From Flavobacteriaceae bacterium (GTDB lineage Bacteria > Bacteroidota > Bacteroidia > Flavobacteriales > Flavobacteriaceae), in NCBI GenBank assembly GCA_013001365.1, contig JABDMQ010000023.1:1-20096 (forward strand): 20,096 bases of DNA. The letters are read 5' to 3'. The notes under the pieces are model-generated. The model was not told the DNA's origin, made no database searches, and worked only from the letters and a program-made list of their open reading frames with translations. Position numbers and translations under genes: made by a program. Of the stretch, positions 6,553 to 15,077 are shown piece by piece; the first letter of the stretch is position 1; the number at the start of each line of letters is the position of its first letter.

Positions 6553-8088
6553 ATGGCAAATCAAGATGACAAATTCAAGAAAGTAATTGCACATGCCAAG
6601 GAGTATGGTTATATATTCCAAAGCAGCGAAATCTACGATGGGTTGAGTGCAGTTTATGATTATGGGCAGAATGGCGTAGAACTTAAGAACAATATTCGTG
6701 ATTACTGGTGGAAAAGCATGGTGCAGATGCATCAGAACATCGTAGGACTCGATTCAGCAATATTCATGCATCCAACCACCTGGAAGGCATCTGGACACGT
6801 CGATGCCTTCAATGATCCACTGATCGACAATAAGGATTCTAAGAAGCGATATCGCGCCGATGTCTTGATAGAAGACCATGCTGAAAAACTCTTGATAAAG
6901 GCCAAAAAGGAAATTAACAAGGCCGCTAAACGTTTCGGGGATGCTTTCGATGAGGAGCAATACCGAACTACCAATCCAAGGGTTGTTGGTTATTTGCAAA
7001 AACGAGATGAGATTCTAGCTCGAATGGGTAAATCACTAGAGAACGAAGATCTTGAAGATGTGAAGGCTCTGATTGAAGAACTAGAAATTGCCGACCCTGA
7101 AACAGGAAGCCGAAATTGGACTGAAGTAAGACAATTCAATCTCATGTTCGGGACAAAACTCGGTGCATCTGCAGATTCTGCAATGGACCTCTATCTCAGG
7201 CCTGAAACAGCACAAGGGATATTTGTTAATTTCTTGAATGTACAGAAAACCGGGAGAATGAAAATTCCGTTTGGGATTGCTCAAACCGGGAAAGCCTTCC
7301 GTAATGAAATAGTTGCACGTCAATTCATTTTCAGGATGCGCGAATTCGAACAAATGGAAATGCAGTTCTTCGTTCAACCTGGCGAAGAATTGAAGTGGTA
7401 TGAATACTGGAAAGACACACGGCTTAAATGGCATTTATCATTGGGCATGGGAGAAGAAAATTATCGATTCCATGATCATGATAAGCTGGCGCATTATGCT
7501 AATGCAGCAGCCGACATCGAATTCAATTTTCCTTTTGGTTTCAAGGAATTGGAAGGCATACATTCCAGAACTGATTTTGACCTCAAGGCGCATGAAGAGT
7601 ATTCTGGCAAGAAACTCAAGTTTTTCGACCCACAAAGAAACGAGAGCTATGTCCCTTATGTTGTTGAGACCTCTATTGGACTTGACAGAATGTTCTTGGC
7701 TGTATTCTCAAATTCCTTGAAGGAAGAAGTACTGGATGACGGAAGTACACGAACTGTTCTAAAATTGCCAAGTATCCTAGCACCTACTAAAGTTGCTGTA
7801 TTCCCTTTGGTCAAAAAAGATGGGCTTCCGGAAATTGCTCAGGAGATCATAGACAATCTTAAATGGGATCTTACGGTCTTGTACGATGAGAAAGATGCAG
7901 TTGGTAAACGTTATAGGCGTCAAGACGCGGCTGGAACCCCTTACTGTATAACAGTGGACCATCAAACTTTGGAAGATCAGACGGTAACCTTACGTGAACG
8001 GGACTCAATGGCCCAAAGAAGAATCAAGATAGATGATCTTGAAGACATCCTTAGAGCAGAATTGTCGATGAAAAGGTGGCTTGATTAA
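6553..8088 (+). CDS. glyS: glycyl-tRNA synthetase (single-chain alpha2 type)
   Basis: A 511-residue class II aminoacyl-tRNA synthetase that charges tRNA-Gly in the cytoplasm. It is the single-polypeptide homodimeric type shared with archaea, eukaryotes and many bacteria, not the alpha2beta2 GlyQ/GlyS pair. Early signatures are GYIFQSSEIYDGLSAVYDYG and a long insert before LYLRPETAQGIF. The motif-2 region includes GKAFRNEI (about 244-251), and the motif-3 region GLDRMFLAVF (about 376-385). The C-terminal anticodon-binding domain (about 405-500) starts at LAPTKVAVFPLV and includes VGKRYRRQDAAGTPYCITVD. All core motifs appear intact and the length is normal. It is expected to be essential. An intrinsic terminator sits directly upstream, so it needs its own promoter or limited read-through. 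It converges with the outer-membrane protein gene at 8118, with 29 bases between them. Confidence 0.97.
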   Translation: MANQDDKFKKVIAHAKEYGYIFQSSEIYDGLSAVYDYGQNGVELKNNIRDYWWKSMVQMHQNIVGLDSAIFMHPTTWKASGHVDAFNDPLIDNKDSKKRYRADVLIEDHAEKLLIKAKKEINKAAKRFGDAFDEEQYRTTNPRVVGYLQKRDEILARMGKSLENEDLEDVKALIEELEIADPETGSRNWTEVRQFNLMFGTKLGASADSAMDLYLRPETAQGIFVNFLNVQKTGRMKIPFGIAQTGKAFRNEIVARQFIFRMREFEQMEMQFFVQPGEELKWYEYWKDTRLKWHLSLGMGEENYRFHDHDKLAHYANAAADIEFNFPFGFKELEGIHSRTDFDLKAHEEYSGKKLKFFDPQRNESYVPYVVETSIGLDRMFLAVFSNSLKEEVLDDGSTRTVLKLPSILAPTKVAVFPLVKKDGLPEIAQEIIDNLKWDLTVLYDEKDAVGKRYRRQDAAGTPYCITVDHQTLEDQTVTLRERDSMAQRRIKIDDLEDILRAELSMKRWLD

Positions 8089-8117
8089 TTACCAGGTCAA
8101 TCAAACGGTGTTGAATC

Positions 8118-8663
8118 CTAGAATCTATAGCCTATTGAAATGCCAACTTTGCCGACAATTTCGTTGCCAAAATCGTTACTTTTACTATTAAATAGATTCC
8201 TTCCTATACCTAGGTTGACTTCGCCTACAAGACCGCGTTGCGTCATGAATTTTCCTCCTAATCCAATTCCTAGGGCAAAATCAGTGATGTTCTCCTCAAC
8301 CGTAGGTACATCAAATCCAAAAAACTCTTCTTCAACATAAGAATTCAACATTCCAAAGCCTTCCAAGAAAAATCCAGCTGCTGGTTTCTTTCCAAAGAAA
8401 AATCGATAATATGGAGAGATATAATATTTAATATCGTCCCTTATCTCATCATCAAAAGGCAAGAAAACAGAAACACCGACTGAGGATTCATCATTCAGGA
8501 TATAGGAATAACTGCCTTCAAATGCGCCTGCAACAAGATAAAGGCCATTTAATCGTACTTCATTTTGCCGTTCTTCTAATGGGATTGTTGAAGCATCGTC
8601 ATCTTGGGCTTGAGTAAAAAAGCAAGCAGACAATAATAATATGGTACAAAGTAGATTTTTCAT
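8118..8663 (-). CDS. small outer-membrane beta-barrel protein
   Basis: A 181-residue exported protein. The signal peptide covers about residues 1-20 (MKNLLCTILLLSACFFTQAQ). The mature part alternates polar and hydrophobic residues in short strands with tight turns (for example SVGVSVFLPF, YYISPYYRFFFG, GFFLEGFGML, GEVNLGIGRNLF, VGKVGISIGYRF). It ends in an aromatic residue (Arg-Phe), as beta-barrel outer-membrane proteins do. LSAC at residues 11-14 looks like a lipobox, but a hydrophobic FFTQAQ follows it, so a standard signal peptidase I site is preferred. It probably forms an 8-stranded barrel of the OmpW/OmpX kind; its function is unknown. A -7-like site at 8695-8702 suggests its own promoter, though the large outer-membrane gene upstream is on the same strand. 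Confidence 0.78.
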   Translation of the reverse strand: MKNLLCTILLLSACFFTQAQDDDASTIPLEERQNEVRLNGLYLVAGAFEGSYSYILNDESSVGVSVFLPFDDEIRDDIKYYISPYYRFFFGKKPAAGFFLEGFGMLNSYVEEEFFGFDVPTVEENITDFALGIGLGGKFMTQRGLVGEVNLGIGRNLFNSKSNDFGNEIVGKVGISIGYRF

Positions 8664-8694
8664 GTAAAGAATAGTTTTGTTTCGATAAAGATGA

Positions 8695-8702
8695 CAAAAA
8701 TA
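8695..8702 (-). promoter_or_regulatory. -7 promoter element for the small outer-membrane protein
   Basis: On the minus strand this reads TATTTTTG, an exact match to the Bacteroidota -7 consensus TAnnTTTG. It lies 31 bases before the ATG at 8663, which would give a leader of roughly 25 bases. A -33 TTTG at normal spacing is not evident. Confidence 0.4.
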
Positions 8703-8732
8703 ACAATTGGTTGCGTAAGTATCTCTATTGAA

Positions 8733-11700
8733 TCAGAAATAAGCTCTTAATTGAACAGTTCCGGTATGAATCGTACGACTGGTTTCGGTTTTCCTTCCAA
8801 AATAATTAAGGTTCAAATCCAAGAATTTGGTGAGCTTTTTTTGTGCCAATAAACTCCAAGTAAAATTGGTCCCTGGTTGCAATCCCTCCAGCATTTGGTA
8901 GGCAACGGGAGTATTTGCCAGACCTTCAAATTTGTTTGAGAATACATTGAATTCTCCATTAATTGCGACCTTCTGTTGATTGGCATATGAGAATGAGACG
9001 CCATATTTTTGTTGGTCAAGCGATTCTTGCGCATTGATAGTATTATCCTTATTGGTCAACTGATAAAAGATATCAAAGCGGGTGTTGTCATTAAGTAAAT
9101 AAGATAGTTTTGGATTGAATTCAATAGAATCGACATTGAAATTCTTACTTGCGAAATTCTCACTAATACTTTCATTAGTATTCATGCTTGCCTCTAAAGT
9201 TAACAACCAACTCGTATTGAATTTATGATTGAATCCAAATTGATGGCTTTTTAGATTGTTTTCTATTGACCCTACAGAAAGCAAGTTGTTTGTTTTATTC
9301 ACCAAGAAGGAATACGATGTGGTATAACGCTGTTTGCCTCGATTAAAGAACAGGACATTCCTGAAATTAAGGTTTAAAGCCAGCTGATTACCATCATTTG
9401 TATTAAAAGGATTTATATCGAAATCATTGCCCTCTCTTTTGATCTTACGATCGATCAGATAAGATGACTGGTTATGGAATCTGGAGAAGAATTTCTTGGT
9501 CTTGTTGGCAGATCCTGACCATTGAATTGGATTTATGGTCACTATTTGGCTGAACCTGTTTTGGTGTGTTTTCAGGAAGACACGATTAGGCAGAAGCACT
9601 CGAATATAGGAGCCTTGGTCCTGGAATTGAGCCAATTCGAATTCTTCTAACTCCTGTATGCCATTGCCATTATAGTCAATCCATGTGTATATTCCTTGTC
9701 CGGGTTCAACTTCTATATAAGTGAAATCCTGTTGTGGGAGTGTTCCGGAATTGGTTTCAAAAACGGTATTCCAATTAATTAATCTATCCAGGAAACGCTG
9801 ATTGTATTGGATTCTGGAATTCAATGAATTCTCATCGTCTACAGAATCATCAGTATATTCTAATGTGCGATAATTGGCATATACAGACAAGTTTGTATTG
9901 TTGTTTTGAATTAACCTGGATTTAAGATAATAGGTATTGGAAGCATTGACCTTGGTCAATGAATTTTGTCGAATACTGTCATTAACGCGATGCTTGTATC
10001 CGATCTCAGCAAAAACCCTTGTGCTGTCCCCAATACCATAAAATACCTCAATTGCCTTGAATTTTTGACTTAACGAAGTTAGTTGCTGGGTTGCTTTTTC
10101 GGTTTGTTGGTTGTCTTCAATGCTTAATTTAGTTCCTGCCCAACTGCCGTCAAAACTGTAAGTTACCCTATTGAAAGACCTAAGGAAGTCTGATTCATTA
10201 ATGCCCGAGGAGGCATTAAGCAAACTTGTCCTTGAGTAAATATGCCATTTTCCTAAAATAAGATTGCCGTTCAATACATGCCGGTTACCCGAGAAGTTTT
10301 CGGAATAATTGAGATGCTCAAAATTATAATTGGCAATTCCTTTTTTGATATGAGACAGGTCAATCCTTCCTATGATCAAGCTTTGGTCACCTATTGGCAT
10401 ATCGAGATTCCAATCCCTATTGAATTCAGCATTGAACAATTGCTCAATGGGCTTGAATGTATTATCAATGAAATTTCCATTGATTGCCGCCTTGAGGTTC
10501 CACAGGCTGTCGGACCTAACAATAAATTGCTCAGCTTGTATGGTGCCGGCAAACCCGTCATTGCCAATATCATCAAGGTCCGAAAACAAGTTCTCATCAT
10601 ATTTACTACCGGCTGCTTCAAAAGTTAAATTGGTGCTTTCGGTTGGGCGATAATTACCATTGATAACGGCGATCTGCAATTTGTTGGGCGCAACAAGTTG
10701 AACTATAGGTTCGTAATTACCTTGAGGTATTCCAGAAATTGGAGCTACATATTCGTAAATATTGCTGATGGCATTGGTAGTGCTTAATATATAATTACCT
10801 TGATTGTTACCTACTAAGGTAAAACGTAGACTGTATAATTCATCATTTGGATCATTTGAGAACACGAAGGCCTCCACGCCATTGATCAATTCCTTTTTAT
10901 AAAGAATCCTGTTCTCCGAAAATACCTCCTGCACTTCAGAAGGAGCAACCATCAACGACCTGTCGTCTCCGGCATTGGCTAGGATCTGTACCTGTTCAGG
11001 AGATAGATTCTGTTGCAAGGGTTGATTCTTAGCATCATTCTCGGAGTAAACAGATGCTCCTATGCTAAGTTTTTCACTTTTGTGATTACCACCAGCAAAG
11101 GCAATGAATCGCGAATAGTTTCGATCACTGAATTGGTAATCGACCGTTATTCGCATTTCCGAAGTAATTGGATATGTGGCATTGAACCTGATTTCCCCAG
11201 CATTGTAATCGATCACATAATCCTTGTTTTCCCCTCGTTGGACAGCAACCCCATTTACATAAACCGTTTCGCTTCCTGAAATAATGAGAACGAACAGTTC
11301 ACCGTTTGGTCCTTGTAGTTTATACGGCCCTTGGTTGCCTTCTTGTGCTGTGAACTGACTCCTACTGAATTGTCCCCTGACCAATGCACCTGACGCAAAT
11401 AACTCTGTCTTGGCATCAAGGGATCCTAAATTTGCCCTGACCTCAAGTCCTTGGACTTTCTTGGTAAAATTGGCAAAATAGGAAGCGTTATTCTGTAGAT
11501 CGACATCACCAGCACGAATTCGCCATTTATCACTAAAAAGCTCAATGAATACTTGATCGAACTCGTCCAATCGCTGTGAATAACCACTCTCCTGCAACGG
11601 GATGTTGGCATCTTGAATAGAGGCCCGAAGTGAGACTTTTTCATTAAGTTTTCCAGATATCTGAAGGTCTAGCTCACTATTAAGTACCGAATTCTGGTTA

Positions 11701-12143
11701 TTGCCAACTGTTACGCCACGCGAAATACTTCCCGATGTGGTCAATCCATCAAATGGCGTGAAGCGCGACCGTGTATTGGGTTGGGATAATTTATAAAGAG
11801 TGTTGAGATCATCTGTGTTCTCAACAATAATATCCTTGCTTAATTGATAGTATTTCCGCGTCAAGAAATATGGATAACGCAGGTACTCGACGATCAATGA
11901 ATCTTCTTCAATGTCTTTATCGATTTTCAAGATGGCCTTGGCAAAATCAATTGAATACAAGGTCGAATCCATGATAGAACCATTCAAACGTTTTACTAGG
12001 AAGTTGCTGGAATTGATGCTAACGGTATCTATTGCAATACTATCAGTAACGGCTACTTTCTTGGTCCTGTAATTAGAAGGTATTTCTTGGGCAAAGCTCC
12101 AAAAACCCAATAAAAAGGCCAGACTGTAAATCGTAGTTTTCAT
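8733..12143 (-). CDS. large conserved outer-membrane protein, unknown function
   Basis: A 1136-residue exported protein. The signal peptide is about residues 1-19, ending WSFAQ. After a beta-rich N-terminal region (about 20-125), a conserved block SGSISRGVTVGNNQNSV (about 131-148) leads to QDANIPLQESGYSQRLDEFDQ (about 172-195) and WRIRAGDVDLQNN. Most of the remaining sequence is amphipathic strands, ending in LRAYF with a terminal phenylalanine, as expected for an outer-membrane barrel. A DYNGNGIQELEEF loop (about 818-832) resembles a calcium-binding loop. I recognise it as a conserved Bacteroidota family but know no assigned function. The GxxSRGVxVGNNQ block recalls parts of large outer-membrane proteins such as SprA of the T9SS, but I cannot establish homology from sequence alone. 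It is divergent from xth across 111 bases. Confidence 0.78.
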   Translation of the reverse strand: MKTTIYSLAFLLGFWSFAQEIPSNYRTKKVAVTDSIAIDTVSINSSNFLVKRLNGSIMDSTLYSIDFAKAILKIDKDIEEDSLIVEYLRYPYFLTRKYYQLSKDIIVENTDDLNTLYKLSQPNTRSRFTPFDGLTTSGSISRGVTVGNNQNSVLNSELDLQISGKLNEKVSLRASIQDANIPLQESGYSQRLDEFDQVFIELFSDKWRIRAGDVDLQNNASYFANFTKKVQGLEVRANLGSLDAKTELFASGALVRGQFSRSQFTAQEGNQGPYKLQGPNGELFVLIISGSETVYVNGVAVQRGENKDYVIDYNAGEIRFNATYPITSEMRITVDYQFSDRNYSRFIAFAGGNHKSEKLSIGASVYSENDAKNQPLQQNLSPEQVQILANAGDDRSLMVAPSEVQEVFSENRILYKKELINGVEAFVFSNDPNDELYSLRFTLVGNNQGNYILSTTNAISNIYEYVAPISGIPQGNYEPIVQLVAPNKLQIAVINGNYRPTESTNLTFEAAGSKYDENLFSDLDDIGNDGFAGTIQAEQFIVRSDSLWNLKAAINGNFIDNTFKPIEQLFNAEFNRDWNLDMPIGDQSLIIGRIDLSHIKKGIANYNFEHLNYSENFSGNRHVLNGNLILGKWHIYSRTSLLNASSGINESDFLRSFNRVTYSFDGSWAGTKLSIEDNQQTEKATQQLTSLSQKFKAIEVFYGIGDSTRVFAEIGYKHRVNDSIRQNSLTKVNASNTYYLKSRLIQNNNTNLSVYANYRTLEYTDDSVDDENSLNSRIQYNQRFLDRLINWNTVFETNSGTLPQQDFTYIEVEPGQGIYTWIDYNGNGIQELEEFELAQFQDQGSYIRVLLPNRVFLKTHQNRFSQIVTINPIQWSGSANKTKKFFSRFHNQSSYLIDRKIKREGNDFDINPFNTNDGNQLALNLNFRNVLFFNRGKQRYTTSYSFLVNKTNNLLSVGSIENNLKSHQFGFNHKFNTSWLLTLEASMNTNESISENFASKNFNVDSIEFNPKLSYLLNDNTRFDIFYQLTNKDNTINAQESLDQQKYGVSFSYANQQKVAINGEFNVFSNKFEGLANTPVAYQMLEGLQPGTNFTWSLLAQKKLTKFLDLNLNYFGRKTETSRTIHTGTVQLRAYF

Positions 12144-12254
12144 CCAATAGTAAAACTCAATAACATCTAATATATTTTATCAGTTAATCTGCCGTTAATT
12201 AATAGTATAAAAGTAGGGCTTTATTTATTTTAGCTGAAACTACGAAATCACCCT

Positions 12255-13013
12255 ATGAAAATAATTTCTTATAACGTAAATGGCATACGCGCCGCCATTA
12301 ATAAAGGGTTCATTGACTGGCTTGAAAGCGCCAACCCAGATGTAATTTGCTTGCAAGAGATCAAGGCGATGAAAGAGCAACTGGACCTCGATCTTTTTGA
12401 AAAAGCTGGCTATAACCATCATTACTGGTTCAGTGCCCAGAAAAAAGGCTATAGCGGTGTTGCGATATTAAGTAAGACCGAGCCAGATCATATAGAATAC
12501 GGTACCGGCATAGAGTCCATGGATTTCGAGGGCCGGAACATTCGAGCTGACTTTGGTGACCTCTCTGTAATGAGTATGTACCTTCCATCAGGCACCAACG
12601 ATGCAAGGCTATCCCATAAGTTTGAATATATGGATATGATCCTGGATTATATAGGTGATCTAAGGAAAACAAAACCGAACCTAGTGGTCTGCGGCGACTA
12701 CAATATCTGTCATGAGGAGATAGATATCCATAACCCAAAGATGAAAGGCGTATCTGGGTTCTTGCCTGAAGAACGAGAATGGCTCGGAAGATTCATAGAT
12801 AGTGGTTTGATAGACTCCTTTAGGTTCTTGAACCCAGAACGACAAGAATACAGTTGGTGGAGTTATCGAGCCAATGCACGGGCGAATAATAAAGGCTGGC
12901 GACTGGATTATGCCATGGTTACAGAACCACTACAAGAAAAAATAAAACGAGCCGTTATATTAACCGAAGCAGTGCATAGCGATCACTGTCCAGTTTTAGT
13001 AGAAATAGATTAA
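12255..13013 (+). CDS. xth: exodeoxyribonuclease III / AP endonuclease
   Basis: A 252-residue exonuclease III of the endonuclease/exonuclease/phosphatase fold. It cleaves DNA 5' of abasic sites and removes 3' blocking groups or nucleotides in base-excision repair. The catalytic set is complete: Asn7 (SYNVNGIRA), Glu35 (CLQEIKA), Tyr109 (MYLPSG), Asp148 and Asn150 (CGDYNICHEEIDI), Asp218 (RLDYAMV), and Asp243-His244 (HSDHCPV). Length and order of motifs are normal. It is the first gene of a tight plus-strand cluster: the OmpA-type lipoprotein gene starts 9 bases after its stop. TATTTTAG at 12226-12233, one mismatch from the -7 consensus, would give a leader of roughly 15-20 bases. No Shine-Dalgarno is present. 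Confidence 0.96.
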   Translation: MKIISYNVNGIRAAINKGFIDWLESANPDVICLQEIKAMKEQLDLDLFEKAGYNHHYWFSAQKKGYSGVAILSKTEPDHIEYGTGIESMDFEGRNIRADFGDLSVMSMYLPSGTNDARLSHKFEYMDMILDYIGDLRKTKPNLVVCGDYNICHEEIDIHNPKMKGVSGFLPEEREWLGRFIDSGLIDSFRFLNPERQEYSWWSYRANARANNKGWRLDYAMVTEPLQEKIKRAVILTEAVHSDHCPVLVEID

Positions 13014-13022
13014 TCAAACACC

Positions 13023-13982
13023 ATGTTAAAAAAAAGTTTACCTATCGTTTTATTACTGATTATTGTTTCATCCTGTGTTTCGCCTAAGGTATATAAAGAC
13101 CTCGAGGACAAATATGCCGACCTTAAGAAGGAAAATCGCGCATTGACCGATGACAACGAAGCTTTGTTGAAATCTAAGAACGAAACTGAAAATGCCCTGA
13201 AAAAACTCCAAAAGCTCTATGAAGAAGCCGTAGGACAAAGGGACAAACTTCAGAACGATTATACAGCAACAAAGAACAATCTTGATAACCTTAAGGCTTC
13301 TTACGAAGCATTAGAGAAAAACAGTTCATCTGCTTTAGCAGAAAACTCTAAGAGGAATAGGGAGTTGCTAGCCCAGCTCGAAGCCAAGGAACAGGCATTG
13401 GCTTCTGAAAGTTCAAGGTTGGAACAACTAAAAAAAGAACTTGAGGCAAGGTCCAGTAGGGTTCAGGAACTCGAATCCCTTATTGCTTCTAAAGATGCTG
13501 CAATGAGGCAACTAAAAGATGCCATTTCTGCTGCATTGACCAATTTTGAAGGCAAAGGATTAACCGTCGAGCAACGTGATGGAAAAGTCTATATCTCAAT
13601 GGAGAATAAATTGCTATTTAGTTCAGGAAGTTGGGCTGTTGGTGTAGAAGGTAGGCAAGCCGTGAAGCAATTAGGCAATGTCCTTGCTGAAAATCCAGAA
13701 ATATCCGTGCTTATTGAAGGTCATACTGACAATGTGCCTTATGCTGGGAATGGCCAGATCTCGGGAAATTGGGACCTATCCACTAAAAGGGCAACGGCAA
13801 TAGTTGAGATCCTTAGAGAGAATGCTGGAATAAAAGCTGAAAACCTTACGGCTGCTGGGCGAGGCGAATTTGCACCTATCGCTACCAATGCTACATCAGA
13901 AGGAAAAGCTAAAAATCGGCGTATAGAAGTCATTCTCACGCCTAAATTAGATGAGATCTCTAAGCTATTGAATGAAATCTAA
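13023..13982 (+). CDS. OmpA family lipoprotein with coiled coil
   Basis: A 319-residue predicted lipoprotein. The signal sequence ends in IVSSC, with acylated Cys18. A long coiled coil of Lys/Glu/Leu/Ala heptads follows (about 25-170). The C-terminal OmpA/MotB-type peptidoglycan-binding domain covers about 185-310. It contains ISVLIEGHTDNVPY, LSTKRATAIVEIL, AAGRGEFAPIATN and AKNRRIEVILTP, whose Asp and Arg residues are those that grip diaminopimelate. It probably tethers the outer membrane to peptidoglycan, the coiled coil spanning the periplasm. It lacks the transmembrane barrel of classical OmpA. It starts 9 bases after xth, and its TAA is immediately followed by the ATG of the aldo/keto reductase gene, so the three are likely one transcript. 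Confidence 0.92.
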   Translation: MLKKSLPIVLLLIIVSSCVSPKVYKDLEDKYADLKKENRALTDDNEALLKSKNETENALKKLQKLYEEAVGQRDKLQNDYTATKNNLDNLKASYEALEKNSSSALAENSKRNRELLAQLEAKEQALASESSRLEQLKKELEARSSRVQELESLIASKDAAMRQLKDAISAALTNFEGKGLTVEQRDGKVYISMENKLLFSSGSWAVGVEGRQAVKQLGNVLAENPEISVLIEGHTDNVPYAGNGQISGNWDLSTKRATAIVEILRENAGIKAENLTAAGRGEFAPIATNATSEGKAKNRRIEVILTPKLDEISKLLNEI

Positions 13983-15020
13983 ATGAAATATACCAACCTC
14001 CCTCACACCAATATAAAAGTCAGTAAAATATGCCTAGGTACTATGACCTGGGGAAACCAGAACACCGAGGCTGAAGGTCATGCACAAATGGACATGGCCT
14101 TGGATAAGGGTGTTAATTTTTTCGATACTGCAGAATTATATCCCGTTCCTGCTACTGCCGAAACTTCTGGAAGAACAAGTGAGATCATTGGATCTTGGTT
14201 CAAGAAAACGGGTAATCGCGATAAGATTGTTCTAGCATCCAAGATTGCTGGACCAGGCGATTATACGGCACATATCCGAACTACTGGATTCCGCGGCTCT
14301 TCAATAAAGGAAGCTGTGGAACTGGAGCTCAAAAGATTACAAACCGATTACACAGACCTTTATCAACTGCATTGGCCTGAGCGCAGTACGAATATGTTTG
14401 GCGTTCGTGACTATAGTCATGATCCAAACGATTCTTGGATAGATAATTTTAACGAGATTCTTCATAATCTTGATGAAGTGATCAAGGAAGGGAAGATACG
14501 CTACGTTGGGTTATCCAATGAAAAAGCCTGGGGCATGATGCGATATTTGGAAGAGTCAAAGCATAATGACCTGCCAAGAATGATCACGGTCCAGAATGCC
14601 TATTCATTGTTGAATCGTGTGTTTGAAGGAGATTCGGCAGAAATATCCATGAGAGAAGGCATGGGCCTTTTGGCCTATTCGCCCATGGCCTTTGGTGTCT
14701 TATCAGGAAAATATATTCTTGGCAAAGCAGCAGATAATGCGCGATTGAAGTTATTTCCAAGATTCTCTAGATATAGCGGTCAACAATCTACTGAAGCAAC
14801 CAAGAAATACCTAAAGATAGCCGAAGACAATGACATGACATTAGCGCAAATGGCCTTGGCATTCGTTACGCAACAACCTTTCGTCACTGGGAACATCATT
14901 GGTGCAACAACCCTTGATCAATTGGAAGAAAATATTGATAGTATTGATATCACACTTTCCGATGATATACTGGACCAGATCAATTCCGTTCACGCAGAAA
15001 TACCGAATCCCGCCCCTTAA
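13983..15020 (+). CDS. tas: NADP(H)-dependent aldo/keto reductase, Tas-type
   Basis: A 345-residue aldo/keto reductase with a TIM-barrel fold. The catalytic tetrad is Asp48 and Tyr53 (FFDTAELYPVP), Lys87 (LASKIAG) and His130 (DLYQLHWPER). Close matches to E. coli Tas run throughout, including LGTMTWGNQNTEAEGHAQ at the start, NAYSLLNRVFE, RFSRYSGQQ, and a C-terminus ending in Pro-Ala-Pro. Tas is a soluble oxidoreductase whose natural substrate is not established; it was found as a suppressor of tyrosine auxotrophy in starved cells. The cofactor is most likely NADPH from the family. It begins directly after the preceding stop codon (TAAATG), which implies co-transcription and possibly coupled translation. 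Its function next to xth and an OmpA lipoprotein is not obvious. Confidence 0.93.
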   Translation: MKYTNLPHTNIKVSKICLGTMTWGNQNTEAEGHAQMDMALDKGVNFFDTAELYPVPATAETSGRTSEIIGSWFKKTGNRDKIVLASKIAGPGDYTAHIRTTGFRGSSIKEAVELELKRLQTDYTDLYQLHWPERSTNMFGVRDYSHDPNDSWIDNFNEILHNLDEVIKEGKIRYVGLSNEKAWGMMRYLEESKHNDLPRMITVQNAYSLLNRVFEGDSAEISMREGMGLLAYSPMAFGVLSGKYILGKAADNARLKLFPRFSRYSGQQSTEATKKYLKIAEDNDMTLAQMALAFVTQQPFVTGNIIGATTLDQLEENIDSIDITLSDDILDQINSVHAEIPNPAP

Positions 15021-15029
15021 ATAGGAAAA

Positions 15030-15051
15030 CCCATCTCCTTACGAAGATGGG
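15030..15051 (-). terminator. hairpin between convergent genes
   Basis: CCCATCT (15030-15036) pairs perfectly with AGATGGG (15045-15051) around an 8-base loop. On the minus strand the stem is followed by TTTTCCTATTT, so it can end transcription of the T9SS gene that stops at 15078. On the plus strand, 9 bases lie between the tas stop and the hairpin, but no clear T-run follows; it may still serve as a weak shared terminator. Confidence 0.55.
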
Positions 15052-15077
15052 CCTCCAACATTTGGATTAATAGCAAT

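Noticed and set aside
8605..8663. Lipobox LSAC in the small outer-membrane protein
   Set aside because: Cys14 is followed by a hydrophobic stretch and a standard AQ cleavage region, and the mature protein looks like a barrel, so a lipoprotein is less likely.
10278..10653. Overlapping plus-strand open frames of 93 and 116 codons
   Set aside because: They lie wholly inside the large outer-membrane protein gene on the other strand, show no family features, and are best explained as shadows of its codon use.
8733..12143. Naming the large outer-membrane protein as SprA
   Set aside because: SprA is about twice as long and only a short N-terminal block looks similar; homology cannot be shown without a profile search.
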